Assembly: GCA_015501585.1 (NCBI GenBank)
Contig: JADNRY010000019.1
Coordinates: forward strand, 310,001-374,000
DNA from: Rhodocollybia butyracea
Taxonomy: Eukaryota; Basidiomycota; Agaricomycetes; Agaricales; Omphalotaceae
Reading direction: 5' to 3'
DNA: 64,000 nucleotides
The position numbers and the translations under genes were made by a program. The notes below the pieces were generated by a model that did not search any database, was not told where the DNA came from, and saw only the letters and a program-made list of their open reading frames with translations. Below, in pieces: positions 24,719 to 36,599 of this stretch (its first letter is position 1; every line of letters starts with the position of its first letter).

Positions 24719-26376
24719 ATGGAAAGCGCTGACAATCCCCCAGACGTTTATGTGGAACCAGAAGTTCCCGATCCATTTCTCGTAGACTCTGATGGATCTG
24801 ATGACGAAGAGATAGAGACTGCACTCCCAGTTTCTACGCCAACAGCAGCAAGTAATGTCAACAAGGACGTACCTCCTCCTCCCTCCGAAAGCGAGGAAGA
24901 AGACGCGCCGGAAATTTATCTCCCTGGCCTTGTTTTACCAACAAATTTCCTGCCAATACCGAATGTACAGTGGTACCACTGCTTTTATGTGCTTAACTTA
25001 TTTCTTCTGGTGCAGACTGATCCATTAACAACGCTGTTGAATAAATACATACATCCACCAGAAAGACGGCCTTCTCGCGACGTTTCTGGTGAATGGCAAA
25101 AGAGTAACTTCCATACTCTTGTGGTACGCTTTCCTCGTAACATGGCCTTATGCTTCTAATACTGTCTAGATGACCAATAGCTGGAGAGCACTGGCCAGAA
25201 TGGCCCGCGATCGAATAGTCACCACTGATCCAGAAGATTTGGCACTCGTGTTAGGTGTACGTTGTCGTTGAACTTGACGAGTGATTACATTTATCCCATT
25301 AACCCAGCTATGGTACCTCCGTCTAGCCTGTCTCTCGAGACTCCGGCTATTCAATCAAACTTCTGTGGAGTGCACCAATCTCTTCTCCATCCTGACCTCC
25401 ATCGAACCACCCGCAAACAAAGCATGGCTATTTGACAAGATACTTCCATTCGAGCTGGAAGTAATGTACGCGAGGCTGAGGTATTGGGCAGGAGATCTCA
25501 TGGGCTATCTTGATTCGCTGAATGGGCTGTTACTCAAATGCAAGATGAAGGCGAGGAAGGCGCCGAAGAAAGATCTGACGACAGCATCAATGTGGAGAGA
25601 GCGAGGAGCGAGAATCTCGTTGATTCTTGCGTCGCAGATGATGGAGATGAAGGTAGGATATACTGTTCCTAATCCTGATTACTCGTATTTTAACTTTTTC
25701 CTCAAGGACTTTGGCGCATCCACAAAACTTCTCGAGTCCCTCTGCGCTCAATCAGAACCGACATCTGCTCTCCGCTCTGCACTTGCACGAACCTATCTTC
25801 AAGCGGGATATATTGAAAAAAGCTAGCGCCCATTTCGCGTTGGTCGACAATGATCCTGATGCTACGGAGGGGATGAAAGACATGAATCACGCACTGCTGC
25901 ACTGTGCAAATGGAGAATGGGATAGTGCAAGTCTAGTGTTGACCAGGATGATTGAGAGGGAGCCAGACAATTACGTGGTAAGCACTTGGAGTTCCGCCCG
26001 CTTCCTTCACTTCCTCATTTTCTGTCAGGCGGTGAATAACCTTTCAGTAACACTACTGAGCCAAGGAAAGTTAAAGGAGGTATGTAAACTCGCCTTGAAT
26101 ACTCATTGTTTTTTAATCCCTCCAAGGGCATCGAAACGCTAGAAAAGGCCCTCAAAGCGTCACCGGCTAGCGTTGTCGTGGCCGAACCATTCTTGTTTAA
26201 CCTTTGTAAGTTTACTAACCGTGCATTAAACATCAACTGACCTCTCCTCTTTAGCCACACTCTACGAACTACGTTCAGCAACAGCGTCACAGAAAAAGCT
26301 AGAGTTATTGCTGGAAGTCGCGAAATGGAGTGGGGATGGACTGAAGACGACGTGTTTGAAGATGCCTAGTAACTAG
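24719..26376 (+). CDS. TRAPPC12-like TPR protein
   Basis: TRAPPC12 is a TPR subunit of the TRAPP tether acting in ER-Golgi traffic. Eight exons (24719-24964, 25016-25123, 25170-25256, 25308-25652, 25707-25977, 26029-26079, 26127-26205, 26255-26376) give about 435 aa. An acidic N-terminus (DSDGSDDEEIETALP) precedes DPLTTLLNKYIHPPERRPS, NSWRALARMARDRIV and LWYLRLACLSRLRLFNQ. The C-terminus holds TPR-like helices ending NLSVTLLSQGKLKEGIETLE and FLFNLSTLYELRSATASQK, which parallels the animal protein's ending. An A6 run at 25816-25821 holds one A too many for the frame, probably an assembly insertion. The ATG at 24719 is the only one preceding the conserved part. Confidence 0.85.
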
Positions 26377-26852
26377 GTAGGTTACATATTTGTTGCTACC
26401 TGGCGCCTTGGCGCGACCCTTGCTGGATGGAGTTGTGATACGCGGTACCATGATTCATTCTGTCAAACATGATATCGTGTCTGAATTTTCGAGAGAAATA
26501 CAAGGCCATAACTGTAATATTCATACTCTATTGTACTTATGAGGAGAACAATTGCTCTCTATAGTGAACAACATTCATCAAAATTGACGGGGGCAGCGCT
26601 AAAGCGCGTGACTTTATTCTTCGCTTCCACGACCATCTGGCATCTCAGTTTTACTCATCCCCGCCCTGGTCAACTATAAATTATCCTCTCGACAATTTCT
26701 AATCCACAGCGGGTCCCCGTTGTCGCGTTCAAATTTTCAAATTTTCTCTTATACCCTCTGTAACGACCTTGGATAGTGGCATCCTTCACGACCTCTTCAA
26801 CGCAGCAACTTCAATACTTCAGATACTCCGTTCATTTTTCAAACCTTAGGAC
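26377..26852. promoter_or_regulatory. Promoter region of the GAR/Kar9-like gene
   Basis: Intergenic, with no gene seen. Pyrimidine-rich stretches and oligo-T precede the start at 26853. Confidence 0.4.
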
Positions 26853-29800
26853 ATGCCAGTATCTCTCAGGCTCTCCGCATCACAAGCTTCCTTGCACAGT
26901 TCTGCCTCCAGCAGTTCAAACTACGCCCCGCCGTCTCCGGAATCAGTCAGCTCGGCTTCGTCGTCGAAAATGTCGTTAGATCAGCAGGACGAAGGTGAGT
27001 ATCTCGCTGGAATTCCGATAAAATCTCAGAGGGCTGAAATACATGCCGTGTAACAGAGAATATCACCATCACTGCTAAACGTGTTCCACTAAAGAAGCCG
27101 ACGAGAGAGAAGAGTGTCGAAGAAGAGTACGTCTGACATCTTTTATCTCGAAATCGTACTTATCCTGTTCAGAGATATTCGATTACTCGCTATTTCAACT
27201 CATATGACCGAGCTTTCATACATGATATCTGATATTCAGACGCGAATATTCGGTGCAAAATAAGTTTTTTGTTGGTCTGATATGCCTGCTCATACTCAGC
27301 TACAGAGATTCAAGAGCTTCGACACAAATCCCAATCCACCGGCGACGCAGGCGATGCAGGAACAACCAACATCATAGATCAATCCCTAATGAGTCTAGAC
27401 GAGAAGTTAGAAAATGTCTCAAAGGGTATCAAATCCGTCAACGACTCCCTCGATCCCTTCTTGCAAGCAACGCCCACACCTCACAATGACCATGGGGACT
27501 CCGAAACCGCAGCGATAATTCGGAAGCACGCCACATTGGTTTCGGAATGGGAATCTGTGCAGGAGGAAAGCGACGTTTTGAGGGAAGAGTTGAAGGAAGA
27601 CAAATGGCTAACAGTATTTAGGACGGTAACGGACCAGGCGGATGGCATGATGTCGAGTTTGGAGAAAGGCGTAAATCGGTGTCAGGTAGGCTACTTCGCC
27701 GCGGATTTTTGACAGTCAAATTAAGGCTAGGCTTGTAGGAATTCATATGGCAAGTTCATAGAAGAGGCATTGAAGACACAATGGGTCATTCTACGACTTC
27801 GCTCATACGGCCCGACAAAGCTCCAACTCTTGAAACTTTCAATTCGCTTCTGGATTCGTTCGAAGCAAAGAAAAAGTGAGCCACTTTCGTTATCTTTCGT
27901 TTCCAGATTTCTTACGTCTTTTAGACATTACATGCCAGCCACATCCAAAGTTCTAGCCATCATCGACAAGGGAGTTCGTGACCGAGTCACAAAGAACGGT
28001 GAAACGCTACGTCGCCACGCAGAATCTGCTCAGCGATGGAAGACTCTCAGAGACCGAATAGCTCGAACAGACGCTGATATGGAAACTGTTCGACATATTC
28101 TCATTCACGGTGATACTGGTAGTGACCATGGTTCGGCTGGGACGACGTCGACGCAAAATGGTTATCTCGCTACTCCGCCCAGTGGAACTCGTGGCTCTGG
28201 CTCCCGAGCAAGCTCTGCCAGTACGATATCTAGGTCGATATCTCCGTTTAGGAAGCTCGCGAGAAAACTTACGGGTAGTGCGCGGTCTCCGATATCGCCT
28301 GTAACGCCTCTCTCAATAAATAAGGTGAATGCAAGTGGTGCTCGGACACCTTCATCGGAACCTACCCTCCGTCGTCAGAAGACCTCATTATTTACCTCTC
28401 TTCGAGGAGGGCCCACGACGCCGATGACTCCTGCCAGACCGTCGCACAAGTACAGCCAGAGTCTAACTCCGGACTCATCCCCTCAACATCCCAGGGTCGA
28501 TCTCACTCTCAAAGGGAGTAGTAAACCATCCAATAAACAACCCTGGAATAGCTCGACAAAAGTCGAAAGGCCCGAAGCGACAATCAAAGGGACACCACCA
28601 AAGAGATCTCCGTCGGCGACTGGGATGTACGGTGATGTATATGCAACCATGAACTCGAATGGTACCAATCGGAGAAGCTTTTCCCGTGCATCTATGGCCT
28701 CTTCTCGGCCTTGGTCCCCAGTAACATCATCTATTTCCACGAACCAATCTCAATCATCCACATACCCACCACTTCCCTCGTTCCTCCCACCCTCACGCGC
28801 ACAAACTCCTTCTCGGTCTCGTGTCCCTTCAAGGGCAGGAGCACGGACACCTAGTGGCATACCACTACCAAATAGTACACCCCGTCCGAGACCAAAAACC
28901 CCAAGTCATATCCCGGTCCCGATATCCATTACTGGTAAATCTGACGCTGGATGGGATGACGACGACGAATCCCTCTCCATGTCCACTCGCGCGTTTTCGC
29001 CTACACTCAGTACCATATCGGCCCCAGGTGGTGTGCCTCCGAGACCACCCAGTCGTTCGATGATCCCAGTCCCTACATTTCAACTATCATCCCCTTCTCG
29101 ACCTGGCTCATCAATGTCTATACGTGCAAGGTCTGAAAGTCCGTCCCTGGCACTGAACTTCAAATCGTACGCCTTACGCTCGCAAACGCCTGAGAGCACT
29201 TTGAAAGCTCGGGCTCAACAGGTTCCGGTATATCAGGGCTCTTCTCAAGGAACACTAGGTCGTTCTAGTGCTCGACCATCCCTTCCTCCCTCTAGTTTCC
29301 GCGAGGGCTCTGCTCCAAGCACTAACCGTGCTCCTTCACGGTCTGGATCCCGTGCAGGCATGCACACCCCGTCTGGCGGTCTCCCTCTCCACGAGTACGT
29401 CCCTGGTAATCTCAAAGACCCACTAGACGTCGAAGTTGCATTCATCGCCAACTCAATTGCGCATGGGTTGCTTATTGAACGGGTGGACCCACCGATGCCA
29501 CCGAAGAAAGTTATTGGCGAGAACGAGGAGGTAAAGGCACAATACGCGTTTTCGAATGCATTGAGCCGGAAGGTTATTACGTGCAAGTTGACCACGTTGA
29601 CTAGGCTGAGTAAGGCGGGTAGCGGGGGTAGTGGAACGATGACGACGAAGAAGGTTATGTGCCGTGTTGGGGGAGGTGAGTTGATTTTTGCGCGTTATCT
29701 TTTGAGTTTCTTTTTTTTCCAATCGTTATTGATGTATTGTTTCGTTGTAGGATGGCAAGATCTGAGCCATTACATCTTGAATCGACAAGCTGGTATGTAA
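26853..29800 (+). CDS. Kar9-like microtubule linker with GAR domain and SxIP motifs
   Basis: Seven exons (26853-26994, 27057-27126, 27173-27252, 27300-27685, 27739-27875, 27925-29675, 29751-29800) give exactly 871 aa. The N-terminal third is helical (EIQELRHKSQS, KHATLVSEWESVQEESDVL, DKWLTVFRTVTDQADGMM, KVLAIIDKGVRDRV), like the spectrin-like region of Kar9. The middle is a Ser/Pro/Arg-rich disordered region. It carries three SxIP EB1-binding motifs: PSGIP, PSHIP and RSMIP, in basic Ser/Pro-rich context. The C-terminus is a GAR (Gas2-related) microtubule-binding domain: RKVITCKLTTLTRL, then KKVMCRVGGGWQDLSHYIL. This points to spindle or nuclear positioning along microtubule plus ends. Fragments of this gene recur in reverse orientation at about 42.1-42.8, 46.0-46.7 and 56.4 kb. 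Confidence 0.85.
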
Positions 29801-31617
29801 GCCCTGCAACACGAGTCGCTTTGGATCCCCTTGTGTTGTTTATCGACCCGGTCGACCTGTGCCTTTATATCCTTCGTCGGTTTTTTTCACTCAAACATCA
29901 TTCCCATCACTCATTCTCATTCTCGCTATGCACACATACTCTGGCCACATAGTCTGAACCCTCACTTTCTCTGCTACCGTATACCCGTATACGTCAATAT
30001 TCTCTGCATTACCCATCCTTACAGTAAATCCCACAACAAGCATATGTCAACCCTCATTGTTATCGTCATCGCTTTCCTATTTCTTCGGCCCTCCCACTTT
30101 ACAATACTTATGGAATTCAAACTCTTTTCAGTTAATTGCTGCATTGCAATTTTTGTTGTATCAGCCTATGGTTTAAATTTGGTTCAATGAAGACGCTTCA
30201 GCTTTGAGTTGCTGAGGTATTCGTCCTCTGATAAAGTATCACTATTTGACTGTGGTAGAATGAGTAAGTCGACGCAGTTTGGACTAAAGATGGAATAGTG
30301 GAAGCTCCGCAGGTAATTGAAAAGTGAGTAGTCTCGTTTTACTTTCCCAACTGAAGTACAATTACGACTACGCCTATACCTTCTGCTTCTGGGCTTCTTT
30401 CGTATAAGGTCCATACAATTTTTCATGACTAGGTAGACTGGAGATGACTCAACTTTTTTCGTCTGCGCATGTATTTTTACAATGCACAGGCATAACAGGC
30501 ATCTTGTCGAAACTCATAGCCTTCGCACCGACTTCCGCAGCTCTTTCTCCCGTGCTAATCTCCTTCAACTATAACGCAGCAGTGGTAGGTGACGACGCTC
30601 TCCGCTTGCTCAAACGTTGATGGAAGGGTTCTTACTACTGGTAGATTGAGTCACAGGATCATCCCAAGTTCAACCGGTTGCCAGCGACCGCGCGTCTTCG
30701 GGAGTCCAGAGCTGAGTCTGCCGGTGCCGGGTAGGACCAGCTCCTTCGGGACCACTGGCTATGCGCGCGTGAAAGGAGGGCTTGATGAGCGGGCCGTCCT
30801 TAATGAGTTCACGTCTTTCTCAGTTGATAATTGTACGAGACAGTCGGTTAACTATTCTAGATCTATTTTTGAGTTGATATTACTGTAGGCTGTTCATTAA
30901 AATCCGATCAGGCTGCGACTATTAGATCAAGTAGCGGAACGCCTTCAAAGATACTCAGCGCTTAGCTTAGACTCGCAGGCCTGCCATTTGGTCGGATCAC
31001 CGGGTGTGATCGCATCAGAGATGCGGGTGACTCTCCCAAATAGACTGGGACCATTCGTCGTCCTTTTACCAGGTCACGCAAATTGTGACTTGACACTTAG
31101 AAAATTCAACCTTTTTGCTCAAAAAAAAAGTATTCTACACACCTATTTAGATGACATTATTTTTGGAAAGTCAGTTGAACGGTATAGGTCAAAAAAAAAT
31201 CGAAAAAGTGAGAGAAAATTGGAATGTTAAGTTGGCTGTGTGTCACGCGAAGGCGTTATGGAATGCGTTATGGAATGATGGCTTTTGCCCAAGTCATTAC
31301 TTAGTTAGTACTCAAAAAATGTTGTTTTTTTCCCTTATATCATTTGAAAGGTTTCGTTAAACTATTTTGAATGAGATAGGTCACTCGAATACTTTTTTTT
31401 TGAACTTGCAAGGTTGAAAAATTCTAAGTGTTGTGTCACAAATCCGTTACCTGCCAAAGTGACAACGAATGGTCCCAGCCGCTTCCAGAGAAGCCTCGCT
31501 TTAGCCGGCTGACCGTTGATCGCATCAACATCTGGAAGCGGGTGGGAACGAGCCTACGCTTAGCTTCAAGCTCTGGTTTCACTTCGCTTTGTTCTTGCAT
31601 TTTGGAATCTATGAATC
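29801..31617. other. Boundary between gene-dense core and duplicated region
   Basis: No gene I can support. From about 30780 the sequence shares markers with the stretches upstream of the other seven-helix genes: a gagcgg.c.gtcctt block (also near 42820 and 46690) and an attctagatctattttt block (30854; also near 39319 and 46850). This is therefore the left edge of the segmental duplication. Confidence 0.5.
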
Positions 31618-32916
31618 ATGACCACCCTTAACCCAAAGTTTATGACTCTGGCTAAACAGTTTGGCATGCCAATATATGATAGCCTAATCTCTCTCATTCT
31701 TAGATCTGTCTTTTACGGTGAAATCATTAAATTTCTAGGACACAACAGAACGTATGGCTCAAGTGATGTTACAGGCGTCTTTATCTCTTTGGCAATAGTT
31801 TCTGCCAGTGGCTTTCTTATTCAGTGAGTTTGCTTCTTGATAATCCTGATTGAAACATGCTACAGTCGATGCAGGAATAGAGCAAATGTTTCGGGTCATG
31901 GACATGCAATATTAATGTGCATCGCGGCGATCACAGTAGCAACCATGACTCTGAATGTCATCGCACCGCTGAGCTCTCTGCTTAGTTATATATCAGTAAT
32001 GCCAGAACTATACTCAAGCTCATATTTGATTTGGACTAAGATTGAATATCTACCCTTACCAGTGATGATTATTGTTGGCGATTTTCTTATTTCATGGAGA
32101 GCTTGGATTATGTGGCCCGGTTCGAGATATATCAAAGCTATCCTCATCATTCTTATGATGGCAAACATCAGTGTGTATTGTTTCTCTACAGACTCTACTT
32201 AACTGTTCTGCCACTTAAGCATGAATTCTTCATGGCTTAGGTTTTCAATGCCTTTATGCATCATCATATATGTCTGTAAGGGTAATTCAGGGTGCTCTGT
32301 CTTTGACCCTCGATAGTCCCTGGTCCACCCTGCTGGTCTCAAATGTGCTGGGATTGATCACCAGTCTTGCCATCAATATCCTAAGTACATCTCTTATCGG
32401 TGTCAAAGCTTGGTAAGTGCGAAAAATAGTTAGATCTGGCATTTCATACTGACATTCTGTCAGGATGTATAGAAGAGACTGGAAAGCACTCCGAAGGCAC
32501 AATAGGTTAACGAAATCACAACAAGTATTGATGCTTTGGATAGAATCTGGAGTTGTGTTTTCCGTCTTACAAGTAAGGAAGTTCTCATAGATATTGTCAA
32601 TTGAAAATCAACCTTAGCATTTAGGTGGTTTACATGTTTATTCAACTTGCGAAAGCAGCCTTGTTGGCTTGGCCAGGTGTTCATGCTGGACCGAGTCTGA
32701 ATTCTTTACAGAACTGGCTGTTGTCTATGATTCCATTACTTGTGGTGTGTTTGTTGTTCAATTAATTGTGGTTACACTCTTGTAATGACTCGGATGGTCT
32801 AGGGGCTGTATTTGATTACGGTATCTCTCATAGTCAAGTTGAAATTGTCTGTTGTTGAGGAGATGTCCACCATAACACCCAACTTGGTGGCACCCGGCCA
32901 CAACGGTTCTACATAA
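31618..32916 (+). CDS. Seven-helix membrane protein, family copy 1 (intact)
   Basis: Seven exons (31618-31717, 31775-31823, 31866-32170, 32241-32412, 32464-32572, 32625-32744, 32803-32916) give exactly 322 aa. Predicted helices include SVFYGVFISLAIVSASGFLI (across intron 1), the IAAITVATMTLNVIAPL stretch, PVMIIVGDFLISWRAWIMW, KAILIILMMANIS, GLITSLAINILSTSLIGVKA, VLMLWIESGVVFSVLQ and GLYLITVSLIVKLKL. The central GDFxxxWRxW motif recalls the large orphan seven-helix families of Agaricomycetes; receptor function is only inferred. Intron 1 is easily missed here because it is 57 nt and in frame, but copies 3-5 prove it. The start follows a conserved promoter shared with copies 2-5. Confidence 0.85.
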
Positions 32917-33262
32917 ACTTGGGATTTTGGTGATAATTGACTTATTTTCGATGGGATGTTTCCTGGAGAAGCGCCACTTGTTACTCCGAGTCCATTACCA
33001 AAGAAACACAGCGGGGGACTGTCAATTCGAGAACCAACGTCTACGGCCATGCCAGTCAAGATAATCGAAAGGGTAAGGATAAGAAGTACGTTATCGTTCA
33101 AAGCCAAGTTATACTGACATAACAAATGTACGCCAACTCAGATATGCTTCATGAATTACCGGCTGCTGCTGCGCTGCCGCATAGAACCTTAACTAAAGGA
33201 TTTAAACTTTCAATTGTGATTAGTACAGACACGAGGTGAACGCATTCATCGCACTCACAACC

Positions 33263-34274
33263 ATGACTCTCTCGTTCCCCAAAGTCTGCATCGTCGACAT
33301 CCCAGGAAAAGGCCAAGGCGTTCGCGCTCTGGAAGATATCCCTCGGGGAACACTTATCATAGCAGAGACCCTAAAAGTCAGATATCCTATGAAGCGCGAC
33401 TTGATCACGCCGGAAGCCATCGAATGTCTCCTCTCATTTCCGTGTGCACCCACCGACCATCCCATCATCGGCCGATTCAAGCATTTTCTTCCGCTGGTGG
33501 GCAGCTCGGACGAAGGCCATGGCCTCTTCGCCACGATCTGCAAAGTCAACCATACGTGCCCATCACCATTAGATGGTCCCAACGCTGCATATTGCTGGGA
33601 CGAACCGTCTGGGAAAGAACGTGAGGTTTGACTATCTTCGTGAATAAAACCATAAAAGCTAATGTAACGCGTTCCATTACCACCCCTTGAAGTCCTTCAT
33701 GCTATCCACGATATTCACCGAAACGAAGAAATCACTGTTTCTTATATACATGAAAATTCAGAGGCATCCCAGGATCCTCTGACTTTCCTTCGCAAACATT
33801 TTGGATTTGACTGTTCTTGCCGTGGATGCTTACGTCCGGCCGCAGAGCGACAGCATTCCGCCAAACGTATCAAGGCCTTCTACCAGTTCGATGATCTCGT
33901 TCTGGAGGTGATAAACAGCAAACAGTACGCCCCTCTCAGTATCCTGAAAGACATCGAGAAGCAGCTTCTTATTGTATGCGAGGAGGGCTACGAGAGCCTC
34001 ATCTCACGGTTCTCACATAATGCTTTCCAGTTATGCGCGCTTTATGGCGATGCAGCGAGTGCTAGTGAATGGGAGGCTTTGACACGAGATATGGGCATGG
34101 TTTACTGCGGTGAGAAGAGCAAAGATGTCCAGGAGTCGTTTGGACATGCAAAGGATCCCAGCACTCATCCTGCGTGGGGGGGCTTTACTTTTTTGGGAAA
34201 GAGGAAACTTCATGGGCCGGTACGTTGTTTGCTTTGATAACTTGTAATCGTCGTTTTCACAGAGTGTGTACTAG
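33263..34274 (+). CDS. SET-domain protein
   Basis: SET proteins of this fungal type are putative lysine methyltransferases. Three exons (33263-33620, 33693-34219, 34263-34274) give exactly 298 aa. The SET start is DIPGKGQGVRALEDIPRGTL, followed by GLFATICKVNHTCPSPLDGP (the N-H-x-C core) and NEEITVSYI. The post-SET Cys cluster is FDCSCRGCLRPA. The C-terminal helices include LKDIEKQLLIVCEEGYESL and FQLCALYGDAASASEWEAL. Intron 1 is 72 nt with a clear gctaat branch site. It lies downstream of seven-helix copy 1, same strand. A partial copy with an internal inversion lies at 40958-41435. Confidence 0.87.
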
Positions 34275-34624
34275 TGCAAGGAAATAGTGGCATACTGTTA
34301 TCCACCTTCAACGCTAGCATCTACTTTGTCCCCGGAGCCCTTAGTGCCGGCACCAGGAAAATTATCGAAGGGTCAGAAGAAAAAGGCAAGAGCAAAAGCA
34401 AAGAAGACGGAGAAGCAGCCCGGGTTGGAAAAAGACTAAATTTTCCCGACTGCATGATTCTGGGGCTGGTGTCCTTGGGTTTATGAGGTTTGGACTCTGA
34501 TGGAGGGGTACGCATATACTTAGGGTAACCAAGAGAGATTATGTGTAAGAGTGCGAGTATATGTCCTTCGCGACACCAGCGTAAATAGTCAAGATCTAGA
34601 CTGTACATTACTAAGTGACTTTGC

Positions 34625-34803
34625 TTACGTGCTTTGGTGCTTGTATTTGAACAGTGCTAACTGATAGCATCCTTCGGAATCTAGCCATGTACCGGTATCA
34701 CCTAGTAGGATCTCATTGAAGTAAGTACTATGTAAGTAAGTACGTATCCAACTTTTTAGAAAGAAAAATATCATACAGCCTTCTTTTAGTGATATTCCTA
34801 CAT
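34625..34803. repeat. Body of the tRNA-Glu-associated repeat
   Basis: Shares a ttcggaatc.agcca block and a gta..tatccaactttt block with the repeat units near 54.8, 63.2 and 63.75 kb. In all four cases it sits directly beside a tRNA-Glu-like sequence in the same orientation. Confidence 0.6.
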
Positions 34804-34911
34804 GCCGACACGGGGAATCGAGCCCCGCCGGGCTATCGCGCAAAGCGAGAGGGCGCCGACCTGGATAATATGCCAAGAGGCGATAATGTTTAGCCACTAC
34901 ACCATATCGGA
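34804..34911 (-). tRNA. tRNA-Glu-like sequence with long intron, altered anticodon loop
   Basis: On the minus strand TCCGATA pairs with TGTCGGC/A-type acceptor bases, and the A box TGGTGTAGTGGCTAA and T arm GGGG-CTCGATT-CCCC are present. The anticodon stem TATCGC/GCGATA is perfect, but an insert of about 35 nt follows the loop and the loop reads CTCTTG rather than CTCTCA. It may be a pseudogene. Confidence 0.6.
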
Positions 34912-35289
34912 ATAACTATTCCCTAAGTTTATGGCTCAAGTTACGAACCATCTGGCTTTCACTTCAATGGTAGGCACTTGTACACTGTAATCGAAAGGTT
35001 TTTTTTACTTACATATACATATTATGTACCAGGAGATTGACAAGAAAATACCTAACGAAAACGCTGTCCTACACCGACCGGGAACCAGGTGTCTAGCATC
35101 GCAACATGATTGAAAAAATATTTTGTACCCCTGCAGTACCTTGGCTGCCCGTTTTTCCCTACTTAGCTTCGCCGCTTCAACCATCAAACCACCTGAAACC
35201 CAACGGGTCTTCAATAATATCAATCTTGTCCTCCCTTTTGAGATTACGCCTCATTTTGTGAATCGGAGGTGTAGCTGTTGGTGTCGGTG

Positions 35290-35647
35290 TCAGTTTGGGT
35301 TTCGCCGTGGGACGTGGTTTTCCTGGGCGAGGGCGAGAGGGTATCGGTACAGGTGGTCGCAGTCGAGATCGAAGGTTTCGGACTCTGTGTCTGTGTCAGA
35401 GTTGGAATTGGAATTGAAAGGTAGGGATGAAGAGTCGATATCGTTGTCTGCTAGGACGGGTTTGGGTGTGGGAAGGATTAGGATTCGGGATGGAGGGATT
35501 TTGGGGAAGAGCAACGGAAAGAGCGGGAGCCTGTCCGTTATGGTTAGTCCTGGATGGAGCAGTCTCGATTATTGCGGCGGACGAAGCGGAGACACCACAT
35601 TCAATGGCAAACGCCGCAAATGACCAAGTGTAGCTCAGAATTCTCAT
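35290..35647 (-). pseudogene. Small secreted-protein gene, copy R1 (probably degraded or unresolved splicing)
   Basis: Minus strand. The N-terminal frame begins MRILSYTWSFAAFAIECGVS, a plausible but weak signal peptide (compare MKTLSYAVFSLLAAFAVGCG in the 55.9 kb copy). A second frame gives SNSDTDTESETFDLDCDHLY and PLALAQENHVP. The two frames do not join without an unseen intron or indel. The same tail (FDPDCxHLYPLAL) recurs near 41.9 and 55.5 kb, so a real family is behind it. Function unknown. Confidence 0.45.
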
Positions 35648-36229
35648 CCTCGATTTCGAGTCCCGTGGTTTTTTCGAGCTTGATTTCGGTACAAGGGAAG
35701 AGATACACGTCTTTTACACGCATCATCGACTGCATACTATCACGTCCATCAATTTTATAAATTGATCAAATGCACAAGGTTTTTAAAAATGCCCTTTAAG
35801 AGCATTTCCACTCGAGAATTGCAATAAGTATGGCTCGGAAATGAAGTATAAATACCCATTACCTACTCTCACAGTCTTTTTTTGATTAAATTTGGGCGGA
35901 TACAAGTTTCGCAACTTGTTTTTTATGAAGCGCGTGGATTTTCTTTTGAAAAATGAGTAATTTCACTTCTATGCAGAATTAGAAAATGAAAAAGAGTCTG
36001 TGGTACGTGTAAATGTAGAGTTAGATGTCTCGGAGCTTTTCTCCGAGACACTACAGACAGAAAACAGTGTTCTAGACAAACTTGAAGCCAAAGTGTGATA
36101 TTTGAGTGACATCGCTCAAACAGGAAGGCTGCCGCTCTCAGCCGTTACTCTACGGCAGAACTTTCGGCTTCACACTAGCGTGATTTCGTCCAAGTCGCGT
36201 CAAATTTTGAAGAGATATGTGCAACGTAC

Positions 36230-36387
36230 TTGAATACATCCCAGCCGTCCAACCATCCCGGACTTGGAGATCTTCGGTGAGGTTTCTGGTCTTCCTGGTC
36301 TGGTACAAAGCTAGACTCGGGCTCAACTGAAGACGATTTCTCGGATTGCATTTCGATCGGGTCGGCCTTGTAGGAGGTACGTGACAT
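36230..36387 (-). CDS. Possible first exon of an unknown gene
   Basis: An ATG-started open stretch (MSRTSYKADPIEMQSEKSSS ... SPGWLDGWDVF) ending at a consensus GTACGT donor on the minus strand. No downstream exon could be matched before 36.0 kb, so it may be a remnant. Confidence 0.25.
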
Positions 36388-36599
36388 CGCGTTGCGAGAA
36401 ACGGTGGTACGTCCCAGTACGGAACGATTCCACCGTAAAATAGAGAGAAGAGAGAATCTTGCGCTGAAAATGCACGTGAAGAAATTACCAGGGCAGCGCC
36501 GCTGCCTGTGCCGTTGATTGTATATGTTACTGATGTGACTGATTTTTATAAAAACTCTGTGCAAACGCACTCTCGACACCGGAAAAGTCATCGTGCTCG

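Noticed and set aside
30589..30888. 99-codon open frame before seven-helix copy 1
   Set aside because: Lies in the duplicated promoter block and is not conserved in the other copies.
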